Shown here piece after piece: positions 1-10,091 of a stretch of 64,000 nucleotides of DNA. How positions within the stretch are numbered: the first letter of the stretch is position 1; every line of letters begins with the position of its first letter. Made by a program: the position numbers and the translations under genes. The notes under the pieces were generated by a model. The model searched no databases. It was not told the DNA's origin and saw only the letters and a program-made list of their open reading frames with translations. Source of the DNA: Leptoclinus maculatus (lineage: Eukaryota; Chordata; Actinopteri; Perciformes; Stichaeidae); contig JAVDOI010000010.1 of assembly GCA_032191485.1 (NCBI GenBank), forward strand, positions 9,878,194 to 9,942,193, read 5' to 3'.

Positions 1-56
1 TCCGACTCTCTCTTCAGAGCTGCTGCCTTGTTCTCCAGCTCCTGGTGCCGCTTCAT
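1..56 (-). CDS. lrrcc1: LRRCC1 exon 11, cut by the window edge
   Basis: The acceptor CCTCAG precedes an in-phase exon encoding MKRHQELENKAAALKRESE, again coiled coil. The exon and the rest of the gene lie outside the window. Confidence 0.85.
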   Translation of the reverse strand, partial: MKRHQELENKAAALKRES

Positions 57-3000
57 CTGAGGAAGGTCGGCACATGTTTTGTACCGTGTTTTATTAGATA
101 CTGTCAGAGCTGAATGTACTCTCTCTGCTGCACGCTTTCATCTGGCTGCATACATTCCCTCTGCAGGAGAGATCACTGAACTACTACGCTGGTTTAATGA
201 CAAATAATAGTGACATCGGGAGTTAACATGCTCAGTTGTAGGCAACAGAAACAGCATGACATTTGCATACGTGTATGACTCTAAATAGCTCTGACTGACT
301 GAACGAACACAACGGTGATACAGGAGTTCTCGGGTATAATAAACCAACTACTGTACCTCCTCAGCCTGCTGGCGAGCCCCGAGTGCCTCTCCATGGGAGA
401 TGCTTTCCTCCAGTCTGCGCAGTGCAGTTTTGTGTTGTTCTTCACTGTTGCGGGCCTGTTTCACATGCTGGGTTAGGGACCGACACCTCCCCTCCAGCTC
501 CTCAACACGAGTCTGCAGTTCAGAGCGACCCGATCGCTCCTTTAGCAACAATTCTTTCAGTCTGTGTGGGTAGAACGCATGATAAGAGCAGCAGGAGTAA
601 TACCCTGAATGACTGGTATAGGCAACCACTGTCAATTTTGTGGTGCCCTTGATTGACCCGTGTTTTATTGCCTGCTGTTAAACATGTGATAGCTTGTGAA
701 CTTGAAGAAATATGACATTACAGCAGAGTCAAAACCTTATTGTGAGGAAGAGAAAATGGAAATATAGTGAAAATTGCAATATGAAAAAACATATAAAAGG
801 GCTGTCTGGTAGAAAGTAAAAAAAAAAAGACAGCACACACATGGAGAATTCAGGAAACACTGTACGACCACCTACAGTTGCCCCTTCTTTAATTAGTGGT
901 GAGTCATTTCACTGTAAGCCTGATGAGTGAGGGAGTCAACAGTCGCTGCTGTGTTCAGTGTCATTACACAGTGACAGTTAAGATTGATTCATGTAATGTC
1001 ACCAAGCTTCTAATTACAACCATAATGCAGATTTATCTCAGCAGGTTTGATACTTATAATACTTACTCGTGGCTCTATGTGTGCAGTGTCAACGGTCTCA
1101 CATATAGGAGTACAGGTTTGGGGGCGTAGGTTAATGATGTTTATACGAATAGCTTTAACATCGAAGGCAACTGCAGGCCTACTTTTGGGTTTTGGACTAA
1201 TGGAGCCAAAATGTGTGCTTGATTTTATGAGAGGCTACAGGACAATGATAGTGAGGATTTTTAATGGTGGGATGGATACTCATTGTTCAAGAATGAGACA
1301 GGCAGCGCGCCCTGATCTCAGGAGAGCCAATACAAAAGATGAAGAGGGCTGAAATGGATGAGAATCCATTATGCAGTTGACAACTAAAATCCACAGAGAC
1401 AAGTCCAATTATCCCTTTTACTCATGATATCTGCTTTAGAGCTACTGCACCGATTCATGTGGAAGTTTGTGTGCCAACGAGCATCCGTGTGTGTCCAGCC
1501 GGTTTTCCTCTTACCTGTCGGTGGTGTGCAGGGCCATGCTCTGTAGGTCTTTCTCCTCGCTGACCTTTGTCTGCAGGCACTTTCGATCCTCTGTTAGTTT
1601 CCTCACAGCTTGCTCAGCCTTCCAACGCCTCTCCCTTTCCTGGTCACGCTCTTCCACAATAGCCTAGCACATGCACATACACAAATGCTGAATACGGCAT
1701 GAATAATATAACATTGACTGTTTCAAAGGGTTCAAGTATCGGTAAATTCCTGTAAAAAATAAATATTGATAAGCTCCACGGATTTTTACACATCAAAGTC
1801 TGTTTACAGGTCTTCGGGAGTACCACTGTACATGTTTAAAACATTGCATAAAGCTTTTTGTGGCTCCACAGGGAGCTGAGTGAAATCAGATAAGTTGCCT
1901 CAAGTGATTTGAGTCGGTGTCTCAAAGGGTCTGAGGACAACAAGTTTGAAATGAAAAAATGTGGAGTTGTGGAGTTAGAAAGAGGAGAGTTTATCAGACC
2001 TCTGCAGACCGCTCCTCATCTCTGCATGAGGCTAGCAGCTCGAGGCTACATTAGCCGCTACTAGCATAGCACACTCAAATCTCAGACCAAATTAAACATT
2101 CACGTCTTTATATCCATATTGCACCTGTTAGAGGACCACAATGATTAACTAAAAACACAATTTTATTTTATGAAAGTATTTCTTTTGACTTTAATAACCA
2201 AACAGACGGTGGACTCCCAAGTGTGATGTTATGTCTGATGTTTTGTGACCAAATCTTAAATAACGTAATTTACGTAACTGAACATGTATTCATGTCCTAT
2301 TTTATTTTGTTCATTTTTGTTGTGTGTGAAGCACAGCGAGCTAACATTGTATGAAATGTACTAAACAAATACATTTGACTTGACTGGGACGTAGTTTAAG
2401 TCAGTTTTTTTAGGTTATTGACTAGAAAATGTTGATGTTTGTTATTGTCTTTGTTTTATGGGTATCTATTATTCTGTTCCTGAATGTGCATGTTGTTTTG
2501 TATAAAATAAAAATAAAGTATGCTTTCACAGAGATACGAGTATAAACACCCGGAGGATGTCTATGCTCCCCTTTTACAAAGACATAACCTTCTTCATATT
2601 ACATTCAAGCTGTTGTTCAGACCACAGGTGAGCGATCCATGTCGTACCCTGTAGGTTTCCTCCTCAGCGGACTTGGTTTTCATGCTGCCTGAGGCCTCAG
2701 CAGCTCTCACAGGTCCTCTCCTCATCAGCCCCGCTGAGGCTGTGCCGCCAGCCGGCCTCCTGTGCCCCTCAGCAGACTTTAAACTCCTCCGTTTATGATT
2801 CTCCTGATCACTGCACATAAAACAAATCACGAGTATTGAACAAGCTGTAAAATTGATATAAAACAGCCCTCAAGCTTAAGTCTGGTCCAATAAAGTTGTC
2901 AAAGCAGACAACTTGCTCACTGTTATAGGTAAGCAAAGTTTGAACAACTTTGAATTGAATTTGGAGCTTATATTTCAAAATCACCTTGCCTCTGATGAGG

Positions 3001-6000
3001 ACAGTTGGGAGCTTACTTAAGTTAAATGACTACGTCCTGAACATGTCATCAGTGGCTGATGAAGTAAGATGAGGGGGTAGACCACTGAAGCACGATCGTT
3101 AATCATGGGACTCAGGTGGCAGTTGTAATATCTAACAGAGAGGAAGAAACTTCACCACATCGCTCAGAGAAGAAAACGTGTCACCGCCTTCCAGCTGAGA
3201 CGCAAAAGGGTTTCCTTTATCTTCAAGATACCTGATAATATTACGTTGATGCATGCTGTTCAAAATGGAAATACTCACTGCTGCATATTGTGTTTGATTA
3301 TCACGACTGCAGGCTTTGTTAATTACACCATCATAAACACTTGTGTGTATGATTATCATTACTCCCAGGTACTCGCCCTGATTTTGTTATAGAGTCCAAT
3401 AGAGCTTCAATGTCTTCACACAGTTGAGTTTTAAAACATTAACAGAGAGTTCTGATGAATTTTAGGCTTTGTGTGGGTGGCATTTAGCTACTATAACAAA
3501 ATCAGGAAAAACACACGTTAATATGACGGCAAAACTAATTATTCTTAAAGTCGTTAACCTGACAACTGAAACATCTTTTTTGTGCAGAGATATTTCGGTG
3601 TAAAATCACCTGTCTGATCTCCGGCCCTTGATCTTCTTGGGCGGCGTCCTCAATGACATGCTGTTATGATGTTTGGGGATCGTGGTGCGCCTCCTGTTTT
3701 CCTTCCCGCTGTCACACTCACTCTCTGACGTGCGGTCGGTGTCCCTCTTGGCTTTCCGTACCGTTGCCCCAGAATGAGTAGGGCTACTGGATTTGTCACC
3801 GACAGGAGCCTGGTTAAAAATCGCAGAAATACTCAAAATATGTGACAACTACCTGTTTGCATAAATACAAACTAAATTATAAATGAATAAAACACAGGAT
3901 ATATTTGATAGACATAGCAGCAACATGAATAGTAACACTTAGAAAAAACAACTTGTGAATCTAATTCAAACATAAAAATGTCACACTAAAAGGTAAAGAA
4001 AATATAACTGTGCTATCAAAGCTGGGCTGCTGCCTGGAAACCACGAATACTTAATCTAGAACTGACAAATTAAGCAGATCCCAAAGGCATCTTTAGGGAA
4101 AAATGCTGAAATTTCTAATATCATATGTGATTATATAACCTATTTTGTAAAAGAGCCAAAGGACCATTATTTTTTATTTTATTTTAAATCCCTTATTAGT
4201 CCCGCAGTGGGGAAATTTGTTCTCTGCATTTGACCCATCCCTGTATATAGGGAGCAGTGGGCTGCCCGGGGAGCAGTTAGGGGTTCAGTGTCTTGCTCAG
4301 GGACACTTCGACACAGGACACGTAGCAGCCAAGGATCAAACCGCCAGACGACCCTCTCTACCCAGTGAGCCACGGTCGCCCCATTACCTATGCAGGCTAA
4401 GTACTGCTGTTTTTTTTAATCTAAATATAATCCATCGCTGTTTTTTTTCTTCAGCCACTCTCACCTGCTGTATACCTCACACAAATACTTCTTAATTATT
4501 GACTTAATGGCTTTCAGCAGTGTAAAATAAGTACCTTCTGGATGAGCTGGGACATCTGGTGCTCCAGTTTCCTGATGCGTTGTTCGTTAACTGGGTCTGT
4601 TGGATTGGCCACAGTGGAGCGAACCTGTACAACCGGATCTGTGATCGCTTCGGAGGCAATCCGCTGACGAAACTGGGTCAGCACCTCATCGATGCGGGGT
4701 GTGGTGAGAGTGACATCTTCTCTAACCTGCAACGGAAACTTAAATTTGCTTTTTTTTCATTTTGTTGTGTTACACTGCAGCTGGTTTTGCTTAAGAGAAA
4801 AACATGCACAGATACCGATACCCCCTCCCACCTCCGTATGGAGCGCTGGAAGACGGCTTGTTCAATAACCTCTGACCTAGGTAACGAACGCACCCCCCAA
4901 AATATACACGCGAGACCGTCTTGGCCTGCTTAGAGGGGCGAAAACCAGGATAACTAAATACCACTAGCCACCGTCGTATCTCTTATTTCAGGCTAAAAAC
5001 GTCGGCCTCCCCGACAGCCGGATATCAACGGATTCAGGTGTGTGTGTGCAATAGGTGGAGGAGGACTGGACATACCCCAGGGTGGACCCGCTCTCATGGG
5101 CCACCCCTGGGGGAGGGACCCTGTGTGGTTGGGAACCTCGCTTGGTTATTAAGGGCAGCTTCAGGACCCTGGCCCTAACACCCCTAACTTAGAGTACCAA
5201 TCTAAACCCCTTTTGCTTCTCAATACACAACCGCTAGCATCTAAACATCATCATCAACACTGCAACATCACATGTGATACATCTGCAGAGCTTCAACATC
5301 AATTCTCATCAAAAATCTAAGTCAAAACAAATTCAAAATCAATTATCAATTTCATAACAGAGCTTTGAAATCAGTCTGAGCCAACAGAGTTAGTAAATCA
5401 CAACAATATTGAACAACACTTATCTTATCTCTAGCTTTTAACAGTAATATCATTCAAATTCTATGTCCAATCTAAATTCTCACTGTCAGCCTATCCCAGA
5501 GGAAGAGCACTCTTACCTTTAGGAGACTACGGGAACCCCACCAGAGATGAGCAACACTGGACTTTGGTCGGAATGCACAAAATACAAACCGGTTTTATTT
5601 GGTTTTCACAAAAAGTAAAATATCGAATTACAAAAATTGAATATCGGAAAAGTGTCTAAAAGTAAATACAAAATGTCAAAATGTCTAGAGCATGCACCTA
5701 ACAGAAGTCATCAAAAATCGGTCTTCCCCCCCGAACTCCTCTCCTCCTTTTTATTCGCTTCTCCTCTCCGTTTTCTGCATCCTTCATGTCCATATATGGT
5801 AGACAACAGGTCCTTCTCAAATCATGAAACGAAACAGTACTAGTAGTCATTATCACTGCTGACAGACCTATTTTAAAGTTAAACCACTTCCCCGTTAACC
5901 CCCTTTTCTGTGGAAGGGGTGTAATGGGAACTTGTGACCTATGCTGCTGACCGCCTGCACCCCCTTCTTTATGTCCTAGAGAATAAACACTCATCGTATA

Positions 6001-9000
6001 TTCCCGTGTTCTATGTCTTAAGGATACAACGCACAATCTATTATGTGCCTGTTGTTACCCAGATACAGCACCTCCTATACTTCATTAATTTCACGGCCTG
6101 CACGGTGTGGCGCAGGATGCTTCAGTACATAGGCCCCATTGAACAGGGTGTCTCTCTGACTAACTGATTTACTTCTTAACCTTACCCCCCTTTCTCCCCT
6201 GCTGACTGTCCGTCTTCCAATTTCAGTTTACTATTAGTTCACTTATTTAATTTGCTTACACGTACATTCAGCACTATAATTCTCGCATGATTATATTTTG
6301 ATAAAGGATATAAAGTCACACATTAAATAAAAATCATCCTTGAACCATCCCAATACAGTATGGGAATACATGTAACGATGTGAGTGTCAGCCAGATGCTC
6401 AAACCTCAAGAGTCCGTCATTACGCTCTTTCCTTGTCTCGTCTCTCGCCCCTCAGGCTGAGAAGTGTCGTTAAAGTGTCAGAGTTCATCTGCAGTATGCA
6501 ACAACACCACAGCCTCCTCCTTGATACAAGTATTTGTTTGACCATAGTTACATTAAATCGACTAATCAACTGGTGTATTCATTATTTTAATAGCTAAATA
6601 GTTCCTAGGGTGTAGCGTGTCTCGGACATTATTGGTGGATACCTCAACAACATAATATTTCAGCCATTCAGTGACCACTGGGAATACAATTTAACTTGAA
6701 TATGGTATTTAAAATGAAATCCTATAAATATAAGGCTACTGATGGTGGTATGGCATCAAAACTTACCGCTTCATTGTGACTAGTATCCGAGGACAGCAGG
6801 AGGTCCACATAGTCCTCCAGACCGGGGATATCACAGGGACTACCTAGACCTAGATGTGATGGATTTCCCAGCCGGTCCAGACCATCCAGAGCAGAGATCT
6901 GTGGCAACGACTGAATAACAATCTCTCTGTAACCTGCAGTGACACAGACACGCATACATTACAAAAACCTGACAAGGAAAGAGCCGCAAGACCGCCCACG
7001 ACCTCCATTATATATTATTGTCACATTAGTTGTTTATGGCTTGGCTAAAGCATCAGGTGTTGGGGTGGTTATGTTGCACAACATCAAATAATCTATATCT
7101 TAATGATTAACTTCTGCTCTGTGTGTACTATCCTCATATGCACTATTGATGCAGCTCACCCAATGAGAACTGAGCACTAGAAGTGTAACTTCACATATTG
7201 ACAGCAAAGGTTGTAAGAATAATTTAAGTGTGTCCTGGTGGATTTAAATACTTGCTCTCAACAGCTACTGCTGTGAATTAATCATAAACTGGGAGATATG
7301 GATAATGAGTGCACAGCATAACTTAAAAGGAAAACACGGCAAAGATGTTATGAATTCAGTCAATACAATTATGAAAAGAAACTGACATAATATGGTTAAA
7401 GAGATAAATATACCAGTCATTACTATTTGTAGCTGTCAACTACCACTGATTTCCATTGTACTTTCATTATTATATACAGAGAGAGAAAGAGAGAAAGAGA
7501 GAAAGAGAAAGAGGAGAGAGAGAGAGAAAGAGAAAGAAGAGAGGAGAGAGAGAGAGAAAGAGAAAGAAGAGAGGAGAGAGAGAAAGTCAGCGTTTATAGC
7601 ACACAAATCAAACCTATAAACTCAGTTGGCAGTTTAATCGCTATACCTTTCTTTGAGGATCCAAAAAGACAAATTCTATCAAATTTTGAATAAATTAATT
7701 AAATGTATAACCCCTAATTGATATTTTGTATGACTTCACTTCGGCTTCATGCTCCAGTCCTTTCCCTTCTTGATGGGAATAACATAAATGTAAGCTTGCT
7801 TGGTTCTAATGTACATATTTTTGTGTTTAATAGAGTGTGGGATGAGCATGTGTAAGAAAGGAAAATAAGAAAACTGCTGACAGATTGAAGTAGTAGTACA
7901 CATAGGTATGTAGGCTGTTTGCCTTTGGGTATGCGGGGGAATATAGATCTGTTAAACCTGAACATGAGGATGGGCATAGATGGATATATATACTCCTGGA
8001 AGTGAAGGTGAAAGACTGAAAGTTTACCTGAGTAAATATCTACAGGTAATATTACAGTAATAATACAGTCCAACCACTAGTTACAACTTACCTGGTGACC
8101 TACACACAGCGTTGTCTCTGCCACCCTGGCTCAAAGTGACCTCTCTTAAACTTTGCAATCCAAGCAGGCACTGCAGGAGGTGATCGATGTTGTCCAGATC
8201 GTTGCTGTGAAGACTGAGGTGCTTCAGCTTGTATTCCGTGCCATGAAGATACAACAAGCCTAAATAAAGACATCAGAAATCAACAGTATTTACATGTCAG
8301 TCACTTGTTTATATTTGAGCACAGAGAAAGAATGACACAACAATGGTCAGTCGGTGTTCAACTCACCAGTGAGGTTGTTTATCTGATTGTAGGACACGTT
8401 TAATCTTGTTAAGTTCACAAGGCCATTCAGTCCTGAGGTAAAGGGAGGGGACATTAACAACTGAGTGATTTCACAGCTCAAAGAGTCTGTAATGAAGAAT
8501 TATTACTTGGAGAACACCCACAAAGCTGAAACATTTATCGTCAGAGTAAAACTGTGACAAAAGACTCACCTTCAACCTTGGTGATTAAGTTACAGGATAA
8601 ATTTAAAGTCCTCAGGAAAGTGAGGGAACTTAGACCCTCAATCTTAGAAATGCGATTGGAGGAAAGGTCCAAGTGCCGTAGGTGCCAAGCGGAGGTCAGG
8701 CCCTCGATCCCGGGGATGTGATTGCAGTGCAGATTGATTGATGTTACAGTGGGACTCAGGGGGACGTCCAGCAAACTAGACAGAAAGAAACAAGGTGAAA
8801 TGACTCACCATGGAAGGAAAAGGAGAAGTTTTGTGACCAGACCTATTTAAAAAAGTCCCCAAAAAGTGTAAGAAAATCAAGGTAACATCTACAAAAATAT
8901 ATTCAGTATATCTTATATCTTGGGATTGTGAGCCCCTAAAATGAAGAAAAATCTACTTCCTTCTTACAGATTGTGAGCTTATTGTGGACATTAACTATGT

Positions 9001-9217
9001 GAATGACTTCTCTATCTCAGATTGTTTTAAGTATTTTATAAGGCTCCACTGAGGTAAAAGTATAACAGCTATATAAATATAATATAAATATTTCTGCACT
9101 TTTACTAATATTTTCATACAAGTCAGGGCACATGTGTTCAGTAAATAAAATTAACAAAAACAATGACAGTTACCTTGTTATATTCTTGTCAAGAAGACTC
9201 AGCTCCTTGTCTCCCAT
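1..9217 (-). CDS. lrrcc1: LRRCC1, N-terminal half (gene continues past the left edge)
   Basis: Leucine-rich repeat and coiled-coil centrosomal protein 1 (CLERC), known in animals as a centriole and spindle-pole protein needed for mitotic spindle integrity and cilium formation. Eleven minus-strand exons join in frame: 9217-9174, 8775-8570, 8432-8367, 8259-8092, 6933-6767, 4726-4535, 3809-3610, 2810-2648, 1663-1515, 561-357 and 56-1. The sum is 1616 nt, about 538 residues; from memory the human protein is about 1030. Residues 15-160 carry leucine-rich repeats such as LRHLDLSSNRISKIEGL, followed by the LRR cap (GYREIVIQSLPQ). Residues 217-400 are low-complexity and basic, and residues 403 onward are coiled coil rich in E, K, R and Q. 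The fragments LNLSCNLITKVEG and KRDTD-TSES recall the human protein closely. All introns are GT-AG. Confidence 0.95.
357..561 (-). CDS. lrrcc1: LRRCC1 exon 10, coiled coil
   Basis: A 205-nt exon starting LKELLLKERSGRSELQTRVE, matching the human LKEIIFRERNSKGQLEVMV. It continues as a coiled coil to RQQAEE and ends in phase 0 at GAG|GTACAG. Confidence 0.95.
562..1514 (-). other. LRRCC1 intron between exons 9 and 10
   Basis: AT-rich intron sequence with no recognised gene or repeat family. The short open frames on the + strand here have no family resemblance. Confidence 0.6.
1515..1663 (-). CDS. lrrcc1: LRRCC1 exon 9, start of coiled coil
   Basis: A 149-nt exon encoding IVEERDQERERRWKAEQAV and ending SMALHTTDR. 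It matches the human LVEQLDQEREKRWRAEQA and LALLTTDR segments. The sequence is strongly charged and heptad-like. The flanks are GCTAG|GC and ACAG|GTAAG. Confidence 0.96.
1664..2647 (-). other. LRRCC1 intron between exons 8 and 9
   Basis: AT-rich intron. Around 2370-2520 are two A-rich stretches (AAATACATTTGACTTGACT and GTATAAAATAAAAATAAAG) of the type that end teleost LINE or SINE copies. No coding remnant is visible. Confidence 0.35.
2648..2810 (-). CDS. lrrcc1: LRRCC1 exon 8, basic low-complexity linker
   Basis: A 163-nt exon, residues 348-402, rich in R, K, A, S and G and ending SAEEETYR, which corresponds to the human SEDNTYQ at the edge of the coiled coil. The donor can be read ACAG|GGTACG or ACAGG|GTACG. 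The second keeps frame with exon 9. Confidence 0.92.
2811..3609 (-). other. LRRCC1 intron between exons 7 and 8
   Basis: An 800-nt AT-rich intron. Nothing recognisable was seen in it. Confidence 0.6.
3610..3809 (-). CDS. lrrcc1: LRRCC1 exon 7, basic linker
   Basis: A 200-nt exon containing KRDTDRTSESECDSGKENRR and further lysine- and arginine-rich sequence. The KRDTD-TSESxxxxxKE motif is shared with human LRRCC1. The flanks are CCAG|GCTCC and ACAG|GTGATT, and it ends in phase 2. Confidence 0.94.
4187..4382 (+). repeat. dispersed teleost repeat (SINE-like) in LRRCC1 intron 6
   Basis: The sequence contains TTATTAGTCCCGCAGTGGGG, CTGCATTTGACCCATCCC, GGGAGCAGTGGGCTGCC and GTGTCTTGCTCAGGGACAC, and ends GAGCCACGGTCGCCCC. 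This block recurs in many fish genomes as a short interspersed repeat. I recognise the family by sight and cannot give a database name. The boundaries are approximate. Confidence 0.6.
4535..4726 (-). CDS. lrrcc1: LRRCC1 exon 6
   Basis: A 192-nt, phase 0-0 exon. The segment VTLTTPRIDEVLTQFRQR resembles the human VITAPIDELVPLEQF region. It ends in a short predicted helix (RKLEHQMSQLIQK). It lies between GCAG|GTTAGA and AAG|GTACTT. Confidence 0.92.
4900..6215. mobile_element. possible LTR-element remnant in LRRCC1 intron 5
   Basis: This block is GC-richer than the surrounding intron. On the minus strand it shows a polypurine run (GGGGAGAAAGGGGGGTAAG) near 6205-6183 and AATAAA near 5600-5593. 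A TGGTGGGGTTCCC stretch followed by AAAGGTAAGAG lies near 5547-5515. The order recalls a polypurine tract, an LTR with its poly(A) signal, and a leader with a splice donor. I found no matched LTR pair, no target duplication and no gag or pol coding. It could be unrelated repeat sequence. Confidence 0.25.
6767..6933 (-). CDS. lrrcc1: LRRCC1 exon 5, LRR cap
   Basis: A 167-nt exon starting GYREIVIQSLPQISALDGLD, the C-terminal cap that closes SDS22-type LRR domains. An acidic and serine-rich stretch (YVDLLLSSDTSHNEA) follows. The exon ends in phase 0 at GCG|GTAAG. Confidence 0.95.
7477..7588 (+). repeat. purine-only simple repeat (GA/GAAA)
   Basis: About 110 nt of pure A and G in LRRCC1 intron 4. 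A 30-nt unit is tandemly repeated inside it: AGAAAGAAGAGAGGAGAGAG occurs at 7531 and again at 7561. The open frame across it (rich in R, E and K) is an artefact. Confidence 0.9.
8092..8259 (-). CDS. lrrcc1: LRRCC1 exon 4, last leucine-rich repeats
   Basis: A 168-nt exon containing LKHLSLHSNDLDNIDHLLQC and then a linker ending in DNAVCRSP. It matches the human segment that ends in the dNPVCRLPGYR cap. The acceptor is TTTAG|GC and the donor CCAG|GTAAG. Confidence 0.95.
8367..8432 (-). CDS. lrrcc1: LRRCC1 exon 3, leucine-rich repeat
   Basis: A 66-nt exon encoding one 22-residue repeat (LVNLTRLNVSYNQINNLTG). Exon and repeat unit coincide, as is common in LRR genes. The flanks are CCTCAG| and |GTGAGT. 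Confidence 0.95.
8570..8775 (-). CDS. lrrcc1: LRRCC1 exon 2, first leucine-rich repeats
   Basis: Residues 15-83. Three LRR units are visible: TSINLHCNHIPGIEGL, LRHLDLSSNRISKIEGL and LRTLNLSCNLITKVEG. They are of the SDS22-like 22-residue type. The acceptor is TCTAG|T and the donor GAAG|GTGAG, and the exon is 206 nt. Confidence 0.96.
9174..9217 (-). CDS. lrrcc1: LRRCC1 coding exon 1 with start codon
   Basis: The exon begins ATGGGAGACAAGG and encodes MGDKELSLLDKNIT, ending at AACAAG before the donor GTAACTG in phase 2. This ATG is chosen because its frame runs straight into the LRR exon. An ATG 12 nt upstream lies in another frame. The human protein has a longer acidic N-terminus before the matching MDKGLQSI segment, so the fish start is shorter. 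Confidence 0.85.
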
Positions 9218-9620
9218 AACGACAACATGCAGCCAGTTATTTTACCGTTAATTACACGTTTGTAATGTAGACTGTGTAACCGTTAAGTAGTCTGCAGGCT
9301 CATGGAACTTGCAAACACATCCCGAAAACCTTTAGCTAAGTTAACCTAGCATCCTAGCAAAAGTTTACTAGCGACCTAGCTCAGGAGGTTAACATTTACA
9401 AACCACAGTTACGGAAGCTGGAACAGCCAACAAGTGTCGTGTTGTGTTTTCTAACAGCCAAGGCCAGGATTCGTGCGTTTGTTAAAACGTTTGTTTTTAT
9501 TGTTTTGAGCCTCTTTTATTGTCGGATAATTGAAATAACCGCTTTTAGCATCGTACTTCCTGTTTATGTGACGTAGTCAACGGTAACATCCGGGGCATCT
9601 GTGTTCAGACGCGTCACAGC
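9218..9620 (-). promoter_or_regulatory. LRRCC1 promoter region
   Basis: This is the segment upstream of the LRRCC1 start. On the minus strand, about 340-360 nt upstream of the ATG, there is a CRE-like ACGTCA (9574-9569) followed by an ETS site CAGGAAGT (9561-9554). Several CpGs lie nearby (ACGCGTCAC, CATCCGGGG). ETS and CRE sites are usual in TATA-less promoters of housekeeping or ciliary genes. The transcription start is not determined. Confidence 0.5.
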
Positions 9621-10091
9621 CAGTGGAGGAAGAATAACTCAGATAAGTACCAATGCCACAGTGTAGAAATATACTGTACTCTGTTGCAATTAAAAGTCCC
9701 GTATTCAAAACTTTATTTAGCTAAAAGTGCACAAAAGTATCAGCATCAAAATATACTCAAAGTATGCCTACTAGAAGTAAAAGTACTCATTATGCAGAAT
9801 GGCTCACTTCATAATCATATATATTTACCTATTATATGACTGGATTATAGTGATGCGTCTAGTTAGCCTCCTTTATATACTGCTGGGTAGCTTAATCTAT
9901 AATAATATATCATAGTTTATTTGTTGATAATATTTTTTAATAATAATCTATATCTGTGAAATAAATAGTAGCTAATTTATAAAACAAATGCAGTTTTGTA
10001 AAAAGTACAATGTTTTACTCTGAGATGTAGTGGAGTAGAAGTAAAGTAACAAAACATAGTACATTTTCCTACTTGTTACTTCCCAGCACTG
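9621..10091. mobile_element. non-autonomous teleost repeat with CAGTGG...CACTG ends
   Basis: The copy begins CAGTGGAGGAAGAA and ends TTACTTCCCAGCACTG. Inside are GCAATTAAAAGTCCCGTATTC, AAGTAAAAGTACTCATTATG and GATGTAGTGGAGTAGAAGT. These are hallmarks of a very abundant fish repeat with hAT-like imperfect terminal inverted repeats. No 8-nt target duplication is preserved. Partial copies are at 12640-12820 and 28619-29050. Confidence 0.7.

Noticed and set aside
4559..4933. 124-codon frame on the + strand
   Set aside because: It is antisense to LRRCC1 exon 6, which has clear homology and splice sites on the minus strand.
7392..7619. Frame with long R/E/K runs
   Set aside because: Translation of the purine simple repeat.
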